Shown here: in pieces, positions 25,305 to 33,839 of the stretch
Layout: each line of letters opens with the position of its first letter
Position numbering within the stretch: position 1 is the stretch's first letter
Translations under genes and position numbers: made by a program
Notes under the pieces: generated by a model
Database searches by the model: none
What the model saw: the letters and a program-made list of their open reading frames with translations, nothing else
Told to the model about the DNA's origin: nothing
DNA from: Paenibacillus sp. PL91
GTDB lineage: Bacteria > Bacillota > Bacilli > Paenibacillales > Paenibacillaceae
Reading direction: 5' to 3'
DNA: 64,000 nucleotides
Assembly: GCF_012935325.2 (NCBI RefSeq)
Contig: NZ_JABBYG020000001.1
Span: 558,001-622,000, forward strand

Positions 25305-28211
25305 ATGAAATTTGCAGTATTGGACTTAGAAACGACGGGACATGGCTCGGAGGATGACATTTTGCAAGTTGGGCTGGTCATCGTTTCCGATGAGCTTGAG
25401 ATCATCGATACGTTTAGCTCCTTTGTTCGACCTAACATCCCAATACCGACTTTCATTACACAATTAACAGGCATTGATGAAACGGTTGTTGCGGATGCGC
25501 CTACGCTTAAAGAGGTCATCGCCAAGCTTGTTCCATTATTGGATGACACAGTGCTAGTCGCTCATAATGTCGGCTTCGATGCTGGCTTTTTGAATCAAGC
25601 GCTAGCCCGCTGCGGCTTGCGTGCCTTTGCCGGACGCAGGCTGGATACGATTGAATTACTTCGCATTTTATATCCTACAATAAATACGTATCAGCTCGGA
25701 GCCGTTTCTGAGCTCTTCGGAATACCGCATGATCAGCATCATCGTGCCGATAGCGATGCAAGGGCAACCGCGCTATTGCTCATCGAAATGATTACAAAGC
25801 TTCGCAAACTGCCGCTGCTCACTTTGCAGCGGCTATCTGCGCTTGTAGACGACGGCAGCGATTTAAGCTGGTTTATTAAGCATACGCAGCAGCAAATGGA
25901 GTACCGTACCGTTTTTGAATCGAATGAATACGACTATTTCAATCAATTTGCGATGAAGGTGCGCGAATGGAGCGATGAGCAGCCAGCTCGAGCTGGCAGC
26001 AGCGATGCCTTGCCTTTAACGGATGTTTCCTTCGACAATTATTTGGCCGACGTTAGGCAGCGCTTTGAGCAAAAGTTCGAAAATTATGAAGAGCGTGAAG
26101 CGCAGGTAGCCATGTTTAAAGAGGTGTACAGCGCACTTAATCAAAATCAGCATTTGCTTATCGAAGCTGGAACAGGTACAGGAAAGTCGCTCGGTTATCT
26201 AATTCCTGCCCTTTACTATGGCATACAGAATGGCAAGAAGGTTGTCGTCAGTACGCATACGATCAATTTGCAGGAGCAGCTAAGGCAGCGTGATTTGCCG
26301 CTTCTCGAGGACATTTTGCCATTCGAATTTAGAGCTTCTATCTTTAAGGGAAGAGGCAACTATTTATGCTTGCGCAAGTTCGAAGGAAAAGTAAACACGA
26401 AAGACCTTGTATCGCCGATTGAGGATACGGTCACTGCCGCACAGATGGTTGTCTGGCTTGGCGAAACGGAGACAGGCGATCAGGAGGAGCTTAATTTTGG
26501 CAACAAAGGCGCTGAATTTTGGTCAACGGTAGCCAGCGATACGGATTCCTGCTTGAATCGGGCTTGTCCTTGGTTCAAAAGATGCTTCTATCACCGTGCT
26601 AAGCATGAAGCGAATATTGCGGATGTTACAATCACGAATCATTCGATGCTGTTTACGGACGTTCAAGCAGATCATCGTTTGCTTCCAACCTATACTCATC
26701 TTATTATTGATGAAGCACATCATGTAGAAGAGGTTGCTGGCAAGCATCTCGGCATGCAAATCAATTATTTTTCTTTGACACAGGCTGTGCTTCGCTTGTT
26801 CAAGGACAATCGTTCAGGACTGTTGCCTGCGCTGCGTCAGAAGCTTATGTATGAGGATGACGCTCATCAAGCTTCCTGGCTGGAGACGATTGATACGGTT
26901 ATTCCGATTTTTCAAGAGATCAAGGAGCATTGGGATAAGCTGTTTGAAATGCTCTACAGCTTTACGTCTACCTCTTCAGATAGTCCAACAGAGAATGGGC
27001 AGTCCGTGTGTCGTCTTAAGAAAAACGAGCTTCCAGCTAGCTGGGAAGATGGCGTAACGGTTGAAGGAAACCTGCACACCGAGCTTAACCGAGTCGTTCG
27101 TACTGTCGACAAGATGGTTACGGATATTAAAGACCGCGTAGACGATTCAAGCGTGCAAGCGATCATTACCGATCTTAATGGAGCCGTTCGTGATTTGTCG
27201 CGTCTTAAGGATGAGCTGCGGACGTTTATTAAGCTGGATCTTGCAGATTCGGTATTTTGGATCGAGGCGAGCAGCACTTACCGGCATCGGTCTGTTCAAT
27301 TATATGGCGTTCCTGTAGATGTAAGCGCGCAGCTTCAAAAGTACTTCTTTGACGTAAAAGAGAGCATCGTATTGACGTCGGCAACGTTATCGGTGCAAAA
27401 ATCTTTTCAATATGCAGCAGAACAGCTTGGGCTTACTGGCTATGAAGAGCAAGGGAGGCTCAAAACTGTTCAGCTTCCTTCGCCCTTCAATTATAGGGAG
27501 CAGGCGCTTGTGGTTATACCGCGTAATTTTCCGGTGCTAAGAGGCGCTGCTGTAGATGATTCTTATTTGGATATGCTTGTAAAATCGCTCGCTGACGCTG
27601 CGAAGGAAACGAACGGCAGAATGCTCGTGCTATTTACGTCCTACCGAATGCTAAAGCAGGTTTATGAGCCGCTTAAGGAACAATTAAGCACAGCGGGCAT
27701 TCAAGTGCTTGGTCAGGGCATCGACAGCGGTAACCGTACGAAGCTGACAAGACGATTCCGCCAAACGCCTGAGTCTGTGCTGCTTGGCACGAGCAGCTTC
27801 TGGGAAGGTGTAGATATCCCTGGCGAAGCTTTGATTTGCCTGGCTATCGTTCGATTGCCGTTCCAGCCGCCGAATCATCCGTTAGCGGAGGCTAAGGCTG
27901 AAATGCTGCAGCGTCAAAAGCAAAACCCGTTTATGAAGCTATCTATTCCGCAAGCAGTAATACGCTTTAAGCAGGGCTTCGGGAGGCTCGTAAGAACGTC
28001 GCAGGATAAAGGAATTGTAATCATATATGATACGAGGGTCATTGACACGTACTATGGGAAACATTTCTTATATTCCTTGCCGGGTCCAAAAATCGAAACG
28101 ATGCATACCGATCAAATGATTGTTCGGATGCGGGAATGGTTGTCGGAAGAGAAGCAGGAAGTGCCGCAGCTAAGTCAAGTTGCGTCTAGTGCTGAGGAGG
28201 AGAAGCGATGA
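25305..28211 (+). CDS. dinG: DinG-family helicase with N-terminal DEDDh exonuclease domain
   Basis: This 968-residue protein fuses a 3'-5' exonuclease (residues 1-165) to an XPD/DinG-type superfamily 2 helicase. Exonuclease residues D7, E9, D92, H146 and D151 are present. The helicase has Walker A AGTGTGKS at 288-295 and the DEAH box at 469-472. Four Cys at 355, 416, 421 and 427 have the spacing C-x4-C-x5-C of the E. coli DinG iron-sulfur cluster. Motif VI-like FKQGFGRLVRTSQDKG is near the C terminus. The exonuclease fusion is usual in Firmicutes. Its stop overlaps rex as ATGA. Confidence 0.92.
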   Translation: MKFAVLDLETTGHGSEDDILQVGLVIVSDELEIIDTFSSFVRPNIPIPTFITQLTGIDETVVADAPTLKEVIAKLVPLLDDTVLVAHNVGFDAGFLNQALARCGLRAFAGRRLDTIELLRILYPTINTYQLGAVSELFGIPHDQHHRADSDARATALLLIEMITKLRKLPLLTLQRLSALVDDGSDLSWFIKHTQQQMEYRTVFESNEYDYFNQFAMKVREWSDEQPARAGSSDALPLTDVSFDNYLADVRQRFEQKFENYEEREAQVAMFKEVYSALNQNQHLLIEAGTGTGKSLGYLIPALYYGIQNGKKVVVSTHTINLQEQLRQRDLPLLEDILPFEFRASIFKGRGNYLCLRKFEGKVNTKDLVSPIEDTVTAAQMVVWLGETETGDQEELNFGNKGAEFWSTVASDTDSCLNRACPWFKRCFYHRAKHEANIADVTITNHSMLFTDVQADHRLLPTYTHLIIDEAHHVEEVAGKHLGMQINYFSLTQAVLRLFKDNRSGLLPALRQKLMYEDDAHQASWLETIDTVIPIFQEIKEHWDKLFEMLYSFTSTSSDSPTENGQSVCRLKKNELPASWEDGVTVEGNLHTELNRVVRTVDKMVTDIKDRVDDSSVQAIITDLNGAVRDLSRLKDELRTFIKLDLADSVFWIEASSTYRHRSVQLYGVPVDVSAQLQKYFFDVKESIVLTSATLSVQKSFQYAAEQLGLTGYEEQGRLKTVQLPSPFNYREQALVVIPRNFPVLRGAAVDDSYLDMLVKSLADAAKETNGRMLVLFTSYRMLKQVYEPLKEQLSTAGIQVLGQGIDSGNRTKLTRRFRQTPESVLLGTSSFWEGVDIPGEALICLAIVRLPFQPPNHPLAEAKAEMLQRQKQNPFMKLSIPQAVIRFKQGFGRLVRTSQDKGIVIIYDTRVIDTYYGKHFLYSLPGPKIETMHTDQMIVRMREWLSEEKQEVPQLSQVASSAEEEKR

Positions 28212-28864
28212 AGCAAACGAAAATTTCGGAGGCCGTAGTCAGAAGGCTGCCGATTTATCTCCAAGTATTGAACGAGATGCATAATCGCGAAATTCAAACC
28301 GTTTCATCACAAGAATTAGGCGTTAAGCTTGATCTGAACCCCGCTCAAATCCGAAAGGATCTTGCTTATTTCGGTGATTTTGGACGCAAGGGTGTCGGCT
28401 ATGATGTTGTCTATTTAATTGAAAAGATACGGCAGATTTTGAAGGTGGATCAAACGATTAAGGTTGCATTGGTAGGAGCCGGCAATTTGGGGCATGCCTT
28501 GTGCAATTACAATAAATACTCGAAGGACAACATGCAAATTACGGCCGTATTCGACGTGCACCCAAGCAAAATCGGAACGAGCATCAACAATTTGATCGTG
28601 CTGCCTATGAGCGAATTGGTGAAAACCGTCGCGGAGCAAAAAATTAGAATTGGCATTATAACGGTGCCGGCTTTCGAAGCGCAAAATGTCGCCAATCAAT
28701 TCGTGGAGGCAGGCGTTGAAGGAATTTTGAATTTTGCGCCTGCCATCCTGCGAGTTCCGGATGAGATTCGGATACATAACGCAGATTTTACGAAGGAATT
28801 GCTCAGCTTAGCCTACTATTTAGTTAGAGAAGGAGAGTCCAAGGATGAGTCAGATTTGGATTGA
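28208..28864 (+). CDS. rex: Redox-sensing transcriptional repressor Rex
   Basis: Rex represses anaerobic and fermentation genes when NADH is low and leaves DNA when NADH is high. The N-terminal winged helix (SSQELGVKLDLNPAQIRKDLAYFGDFGRKGVGYDV) and the Rossmann motif VALVGAGNLGHAL near residue 80 are clear. The 218-residue length is usual. It overlaps dinG by four bases and its last codons overlap the mtaD start by 20 bases. Fermentation genes such as ackA lie nearby, but I saw no clear Rex operator in the window. Confidence 0.95.
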   Translation: MKQTKISEAVVRRLPIYLQVLNEMHNREIQTVSSQELGVKLDLNPAQIRKDLAYFGDFGRKGVGYDVVYLIEKIRQILKVDQTIKVALVGAGNLGHALCNYNKYSKDNMQITAVFDVHPSKIGTSINNLIVLPMSELVKTVAEQKIRIGIITVPAFEAQNVANQFVEAGVEGILNFAPAILRVPDEIRIHNADFTKELLSLAYYLVREGESKDESDLD

Positions 28865-30146
28865 AAATGGTTTATTTGTTACGATGGATGATGCAAATCC
28901 AACGTTTAAGGGACATATGGTTGTTACTGACGACCGGATTACCTACATAGGTACTGAAGCGCCCGAGCAGCTTGCAGAAGGCGTTCAAAAAATCGACGGA
29001 AGCAAGCTGGCCTTTATGCCAGGTCTTATTAATACGCATGGGCATGCGGCGATGAGCCTGCTTCGGGGCTACTCCGATGATCAAAATCTGCAAGTATGGC
29101 TTGAGCAGAAAATGTGGCCAATGGAAGGGAAATATATCGATCAGGATACGCGTGCCGGCAGCGCGCTTGCAATCGTTGAAATGTTACGTTCGGGTACGAC
29201 GGCATTTGTCGATATGTACGATCGGATGGATCAGGTTGCCCAAATGGTTGAACAGAGCGGCATACGCGGCGTATTGACACGAGGCGTAATTGGACTATGC
29301 CCGCCGGACGTACAAGAGGCAAAGCTCGCTGAGGCAATCGCATTTGCTCGCGATTGGAACGGCAAAGCAGACGGCCGCATTACAACGATGATTTCTCCGC
29401 ATGCGCCTTATACATGCCCGCCGGACTATATTGAACGGTTTGTCCAGGCTGCACATGATTACAATTTGCCGCTTCATACGCATATGTCCGAAACATTAGC
29501 TGAGGTTGAGCAAAATGTTAAAGATTATGGCGTCCGTCCCGTTGAGCATTTGGATCGCCTTGGCTTCTTCTCACGACCAGCGCTCGTTGCGCATGCGGTA
29601 CACCTAAACGATGCCGAAATTGAAATCCTAGCTGCCAAAGGAGTAGCCGTATCGCATAATCCAGTCAGCAACCTTAAGCTGGCGAGCGGCATCGCGCGCG
29701 TCCCTGACCTGCTTCGTGCAGGCGTGACCGTATCGCTTGGAACTGACAGTGCTGCAAGCAACAATAATTTAGATTTGTTTGAGGAAATTCGTTTCTCTGC
29801 TCTGCTCCACAAAGGCGTTTCAGGCGATCCAACTGCCATTCCGGCATATGAGGCATTGAAGCTGGGTACGGTCTATGGCGCGAAGTCCATTTGGCAGCAG
29901 GATCAAATCGGCAGCTTAAAAGCTGGAATGAAGGCTGATTTCATCGCGATTAACATCGAGCAGCCGCATTTCTATCCGAAGACGGATATGATCTCGCATC
30001 TGGTTTACTCCGGATCGGGACGCGATGTTGCACATGTGTGGATCGATGGACGGCAAGTACTGAAAAACGGCGAATGCACCTTGCTCGATGAGGAGAAAAT
30101 TCGTTACGAGGCGCAAGCGAGCTTCGATCGCTTGCTGCAAGCCTAA
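28845..30146 (+). CDS. mtaD: 5-methylthioadenosine / S-adenosylhomocysteine deaminase (amidohydrolase)
   Basis: This 433-residue metal-dependent amidohydrolase belongs to the MtaD/SsnA-like group. Metal ligands are in GLINTHGHAAMSLLRG (H-x-H), LPLHTHMSETLAEVEQN, VAHAVHL and SLGTDSAASNNNLDLFEE. Family members deaminate methylthioadenosine, S-adenosylhomocysteine or related purine nucleosides. GGAG lies before the ATG within the rex gene. Its link to methylthioadenosine metabolism fits the mtn genes further on, but substrate choice cannot be fixed from sequence alone. Confidence 0.85.
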   Translation: MSQIWIENGLFVTMDDANPTFKGHMVVTDDRITYIGTEAPEQLAEGVQKIDGSKLAFMPGLINTHGHAAMSLLRGYSDDQNLQVWLEQKMWPMEGKYIDQDTRAGSALAIVEMLRSGTTAFVDMYDRMDQVAQMVEQSGIRGVLTRGVIGLCPPDVQEAKLAEAIAFARDWNGKADGRITTMISPHAPYTCPPDYIERFVQAAHDYNLPLHTHMSETLAEVEQNVKDYGVRPVEHLDRLGFFSRPALVAHAVHLNDAEIEILAAKGVAVSHNPVSNLKLASGIARVPDLLRAGVTVSLGTDSAASNNNLDLFEEIRFSALLHKGVSGDPTAIPAYEALKLGTVYGAKSIWQQDQIGSLKAGMKADFIAINIEQPHFYPKTDMISHLVYSGSGRDVAHVWIDGRQVLKNGECTLLDEEKIRYEAQASFDRLLQA

Positions 30147-30676
30147 TGCGTGTAATCGCTAGAAAACGGCCGCCGTTTATGACGCTGCATCGATGGATAT
30201 TTTTAATCGTCGCCTGTCTTTTGCTGCTGATTACCTTTTTCTTTATTTACTTTCGCGACATACAAGGACCGCAATGGTCAGCCATAAAGGATGCCAAAGA
30301 GCAAGCAACAAAAGCGGCTGATCTAAACTCTATTAATGATGTCCATCATCATATATGGAGCAAGGAAAGCTGGGTCGTTGAAGGCGTAAATCAGGCGGAA
30401 GAAAAGGTGTTCGTCTGGTTGACTGAAGATAATCTGCCCAACATCATCAAAGCGGAGGATGCCATTTCGGAGCAGGAGATGAAAAATTCGTTTAAGAACG
30501 AGAAGCCAGACGCGAATATTAAACGAATTCAACCTGGTTTGCTGGGTGGAAAACCGGTTTGGGAAGTTTATTATGATGATGGTCAGAAGCCTCTGCATTC
30601 CTGGTACAACTTCTATAGCTTTGACAACGGGAGCTTCATCGATTCCTATAAATTGCCTGCCAAAACGGAGCCGTAA
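30146..30676 (+). CDS. ypmB: YpmB-like membrane-anchored protein (DUF5590)
   Basis: This 176-residue protein has one N-terminal membrane span (about residues 18-40, WIFLIVACLLLLITFFFIYF) and an outside domain with VWLTEDN and GKPVWEVYYDDGQKPLHSWYNFYSFDNGSFI, as in YpmB. B. subtilis ypmB also lies downstream of dinG. Function is unknown. It starts within the TAATG that ends mtaD. A terminator-like hairpin contains its stop codon. Confidence 0.7.
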   Translation: MRVIARKRPPFMTLHRWIFLIVACLLLLITFFFIYFRDIQGPQWSAIKDAKEQATKAADLNSINDVHHHIWSKESWVVEGVNQAEEKVFVWLTEDNLPNIIKAEDAISEQEMKNSFKNEKPDANIKRIQPGLLGGKPVWEVYYDDGQKPLHSWYNFYSFDNGSFIDSYKLPAKTEP

Positions 30677-30690
30677 GGCTCCGTTTCCTT
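30663..30690 (+). terminator. Hairpin terminator at the end of ypmB
   Basis: AAACGGAGCC and GGCTCCGTTT form 10 perfect pairs around GTAA. The following TTTCCTT is a weak T tract, so termination may be partial. Confidence 0.6.
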
Positions 30691-30790
30691 ATATTGATGG
30701 ACGAATCTCGCAGCATAACATGATATACTTTCGTATAGCGGAGTTGATATACGGAAAGATCAATATATAGTTGCGGGAGGTAATTTCATT

Positions 30791-31321
30791 ATGATAAAAC
30801 CACGTGTGATGCCGGTAATCATTACCGCTGCAATTTCGGCTTCCGTTTTGTTTGGTGGCTGGGCCATTTATAATCAAGTAGCTGTAGCAGCGCCATTGGA
30901 GCAAGTAGTTAATGAAGTGCAAGGCATAGTATCGTCTAGCAAACCGGTAATGGATAATGAACAAGTGACTATTCAGGTGGAGTTGGCGCCAAATGCTAAC
31001 ATTCGAGATATATACGAGAACATTGCTACGAACGGAAAAAACGTGTTTGGTGACCGCAAGCTAGTGCTGGAAATCAAAGAAAATTCAAGCAAACAGCTGG
31101 ATGATCTATGGTATTCCTCGATGTTTGAGGTTGCAGAAGCGATGGAAACAAAAACGTATTCAAGCATTCCAGAAGCAATGAACAAAGCGGCAAAAGCGAT
31201 GAAGGATGTCACAATTGCAACAGAAATGGATGATAATAACGTTTATATCACGATTAAAAATACAGAAGCTGTAAAATATGTTGTGCTTCCACGTACGCCA
31301 GCTCAATTGGAGGCATGGTAA
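30791..31321 (+). CDS. Hypothetical protein with N-terminal membrane anchor, partner of the FtsH-like protease gene
   Basis: I do not recognise this 176-residue protein. It has an N-terminal hydrophobic segment (about residues 8-34, VIITAAISASVLFGGWAIYNQVAVAA) that could be an anchor or signal, then an acidic soluble domain with QVTIQVELAPNANIRDIYENIATN and LVLEIKENSSKQLDDLWYSSMFEVAEAM. The gene lies one base before the start region of the FtsH-like protease gene, so the two are almost certainly made together. It may be a regulator or substrate of that protease; this is inference. GGGAGG precedes the ATG. Confidence 0.7.
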   Translation: MIKPRVMPVIITAAISASVLFGGWAIYNQVAVAAPLEQVVNEVQGIVSSSKPVMDNEQVTIQVELAPNANIRDIYENIATNGKNVFGDRKLVLEIKENSSKQLDDLWYSSMFEVAEAMETKTYSSIPEAMNKAAKAMKDVTIATEMDDNNVYITIKNTEAVKYVVLPRTPAQLEAW

Positions 31322-31322
31322 T

Positions 31323-32816
31323 ATGAGAAAATACGGAGCGGAAATCGCAATCGGGATTGTACCCGTACTCATTGCTTTTTTAATTTTTATTGGCCAAAAT
31401 GTCGTTCCCATACTGATGCTTGGCGTATTGGGCTTTGTTGTTGTCTATGCAGCGCGAGGCAGAGGCAAGCTAACGGCTATGTCAAGCCAAAATCGAAGCG
31501 CTGAGGCGAAGTCGACACCATTGACCTTCGATCAAATCGGAGGCCAGGAACGGGCAAAGCAGGAGCTTGTGGAGGCGCTTGATTTTCTTGTCCATCAAGA
31601 GAAGATTGCTAAGCTTGGCATCCGCCCTTTGAAAGGCATCTTGCTTTCAGGTCCTCCCGGAACGGGGAAGACTTTGCTCGCGAAGGCGGCTGCGCAGTAT
31701 ACGGATTCGATTTATTTGGCTGCCTCCGGCAGTGAGTTCGTAGAAATGTATGTCGGCGTAGGTGCGGGACGCGTACGTGATTTGTTCAAGGAAGCACGCA
31801 CAAAGGCAAATAAGGCGAAAAAAAGCAGTGCGGTTATTTTTATCGATGAGATTGAAGTGATTGGCGGCAAAAGAGACGGCGGCCAACAGCGCGAGTATGA
31901 TCAAACCTTGAATCAGCTGTTGACCGAAATGGACGGCATCTATGCGAATGAGTCGCCTCGTATTCTGTTGATAGCGGCTACCAATCGCAAGGAAATGCTC
32001 GACAGCGCGCTTTTGCGTCCAGGCCGCTTCGACCGCCATATCGGAGTCGATCTGCCGGATAAGAAGGGCAGGCTGCATATTTTGAACATCCATGCAAAAA
32101 ATAGGCCAATTGACGAGAATGTCGTCTTGGATCGTATTGCAAAGGAATCATTTGGTTTCTCGGGCGCTCAGCTTGAGAGCGTGATGAACGAAGCGGCGAT
32201 TTATGCCATGCGGGAAAGCAGCGACAAAATAGGCGAAAACCATCTGTCAATGGCTATAGATAAAGTCATGATGGGCGAGAAGACGGATCGGGAAGCTACG
32301 AAGGAAGAACGTGAGCGCATCGCGCTTCATGAGCTAGGACATGCCATTATGGCTGAGGTCGTTCGACCAGGAAGCGTATCGCAGGTTGCATTATCGCCGC
32401 GCGGACAGGCGCTTGGTTATGTACGTCACAATCCCCAGCAGGATCAATACCTTTATACGAAGCCGTTCCTAAATGGCCAAATTATGATTGCGCTTGGCGG
32501 AGCAGCAGCAGAGGAAATGTTCTACGGCGGTCGCAGCACAGGGTCGCGTGGCGATTTTGAGCAATCGATGAGCATTGTCAAAACGCTGGTCGAATCCGGA
32601 TTAACGGATCTTGGCATCATCGATGCCTCGATGATAACCAAGGAAGCATATGCCAACATCAACCGTGAGATTTTAGATGAGCTGATGCTGCAAACGAAAG
32701 CGACGCTTGAGACGAAGCGTGAAATATTTACACAATCGCTTGAAACGCTGCTTCGCGAGGAAACGCTCAGCGGAGATGAGTTTAGAAGTCTTTTTAAGTC
32801 AAACTCAGCAGCATAA
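31323..32816 (+). CDS. FtsH-like AAA+ zinc metalloprotease lacking the outer domain
   Basis: This 497-residue protein has two close N-terminal hydrophobic segments (about residues 5-45) with no room for the outer domain of FtsH. The AAA module has Walker A GPPGTGKT (110-117), Walker B VIFIDEIEVIGGKR and the second region of homology with RPGRFDRH. The protease domain has HELGH (336-340) and the probable third zinc ligand D411 in GDFEQ. It should degrade membrane or cytoplasmic proteins with ATP. It is shorter than housekeeping FtsH (about 640-670) and is probably a paralog. The start at ATG 31323 follows GGAGG. Confidence 0.88.
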   Translation: MRKYGAEIAIGIVPVLIAFLIFIGQNVVPILMLGVLGFVVVYAARGRGKLTAMSSQNRSAEAKSTPLTFDQIGGQERAKQELVEALDFLVHQEKIAKLGIRPLKGILLSGPPGTGKTLLAKAAAQYTDSIYLAASGSEFVEMYVGVGAGRVRDLFKEARTKANKAKKSSAVIFIDEIEVIGGKRDGGQQREYDQTLNQLLTEMDGIYANESPRILLIAATNRKEMLDSALLRPGRFDRHIGVDLPDKKGRLHILNIHAKNRPIDENVVLDRIAKESFGFSGAQLESVMNEAAIYAMRESSDKIGENHLSMAIDKVMMGEKTDREATKEERERIALHELGHAIMAEVVRPGSVSQVALSPRGQALGYVRHNPQQDQYLYTKPFLNGQIMIALGGAAAEEMFYGGRSTGSRGDFEQSMSIVKTLVESGLTDLGIIDASMITKEAYANINREILDELMLQTKATLETKREIFTQSLETLLREETLSGDEFRSLFKSNSAA

Positions 32817-32838
32817 AGCGTTTACAATATTACAATTT

Positions 32839-32870
32839 GAAGGCGGAGTGTCTGTCCGCCTTCTTTTTTT
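32839..32870 (+). terminator. Terminator after the FtsH-like gene
   Basis: GAAGGCGGA and TCCGCCTTC pair around GTGTCTG, followed by seven T. Confidence 0.9.
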
Positions 32871-32966
32871 GATGAAAACCGTTATAATAAGGTTGAACTA
32901 TATTTGCAGAGAATGCTTCTCAAATGCTGTACGAAGCATACTCACCATTTTAAAGGAGCTATTACA

Positions 32967-33839
32967 TTGCATATAAAAACAGTAGGCGTGGTTGGAGTAG
33001 GAACTATGGGGCAAGGCATTGCAGAGATGCTTGCTTCGAAAGGATTAGATGTTATCATTATCGAGCACTCGGATGAGCGCCTTGAATATGGGAAACAAAT
33101 GATAGAAGTAAGTCTGGATAAACAAATCGAAAAGTGGGCGCTCACGAAATCCGAGAAGAAGCTGATCATGAATAGAATTGAGCCAACAACCAGCTATGAT
33201 CGATTAGCTGAGTGCGAGCTTGTCATTGAAACGATTACAGAGGATTTGGAATTGAAAAAGGCCGTTTTCGAGCAAATCGACCATATATGCGGAGCAGAAA
33301 TTATTCTTGCAAGCAATACGTCTACGCTGAGCTTGACAGAGCTAGCTAGTGTAACGAAGCACCCTGAACGTGTTATTGGCATGCATTTTATATATCCCGT
33401 GTTCAAAATCGATCTGGTTGAAATTGTTCGCGGGCTAAAGACGTCAGAGGAAACCTTCATTCAGACGAAGCATTTTGTTGAAGAGGTTATTAACAAAAAG
33501 GGAGTCATGGTGTTTGAATCCCCGGGCTTCGTAACGTCGCGCCTCATCTGCTTGTTTATTAATGAAGCGCTGCATGTGCTTGAGGAAGGCGTAGCATCAG
33601 CAGAGGACATAGACAATGCAATGCGCATCGGCTATTCGTTCCAGCATGGACCTTTTGAAATGTGCGACCGCTTTGGCCTTGATTCTGTACTGGCAGCGCT
33701 GGACCGAATGTTCCGCGAATATGGCGAGCTTAAATACCGTCCATCCATCGTGCTGAAAAAAATGGTCCGTGCCGGGCATCTAGGCGTCAAGTCAGGCGTC
33801 GGCTTCTTCAAATACGACAAGGATGGGGATCGGATCTAA
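32967..33839 (+). CDS. 3-hydroxyacyl-CoA (3-hydroxybutyryl-CoA) dehydrogenase
   Basis: This NAD(P)-dependent enzyme interconverts 3-hydroxybutyryl-CoA and acetoacetyl-CoA. The Rossmann motif VGVVGVGTMGQGIAEMLA is at the N terminus, the catalytic His is in MHFIYPV and the C-terminal domain has SPGFVTSRLICLFINEAL. The start is TTG 32967, with AAAGGAG 8 bases upstream; earlier in-frame codons precede the ribosome binding site. At 290 residues it has the usual length of Hbd/MmgB. It overlaps ackA as TAATG, which suggests a role in acyl-CoA or butyrate/acetate metabolism. Confidence 0.88.
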   Translation: MHIKTVGVVGVGTMGQGIAEMLASKGLDVIIIEHSDERLEYGKQMIEVSLDKQIEKWALTKSEKKLIMNRIEPTTSYDRLAECELVIETITEDLELKKAVFEQIDHICGAEIILASNTSTLSLTELASVTKHPERVIGMHFIYPVFKIDLVEIVRGLKTSEETFIQTKHFVEEVINKKGVMVFESPGFVTSRLICLFINEALHVLEEGVASAEDIDNAMRIGYSFQHGPFEMCDRFGLDSVLAALDRMFREYGELKYRPSIVLKKMVRAGHLGVKSGVGFFKYDKDGDRI

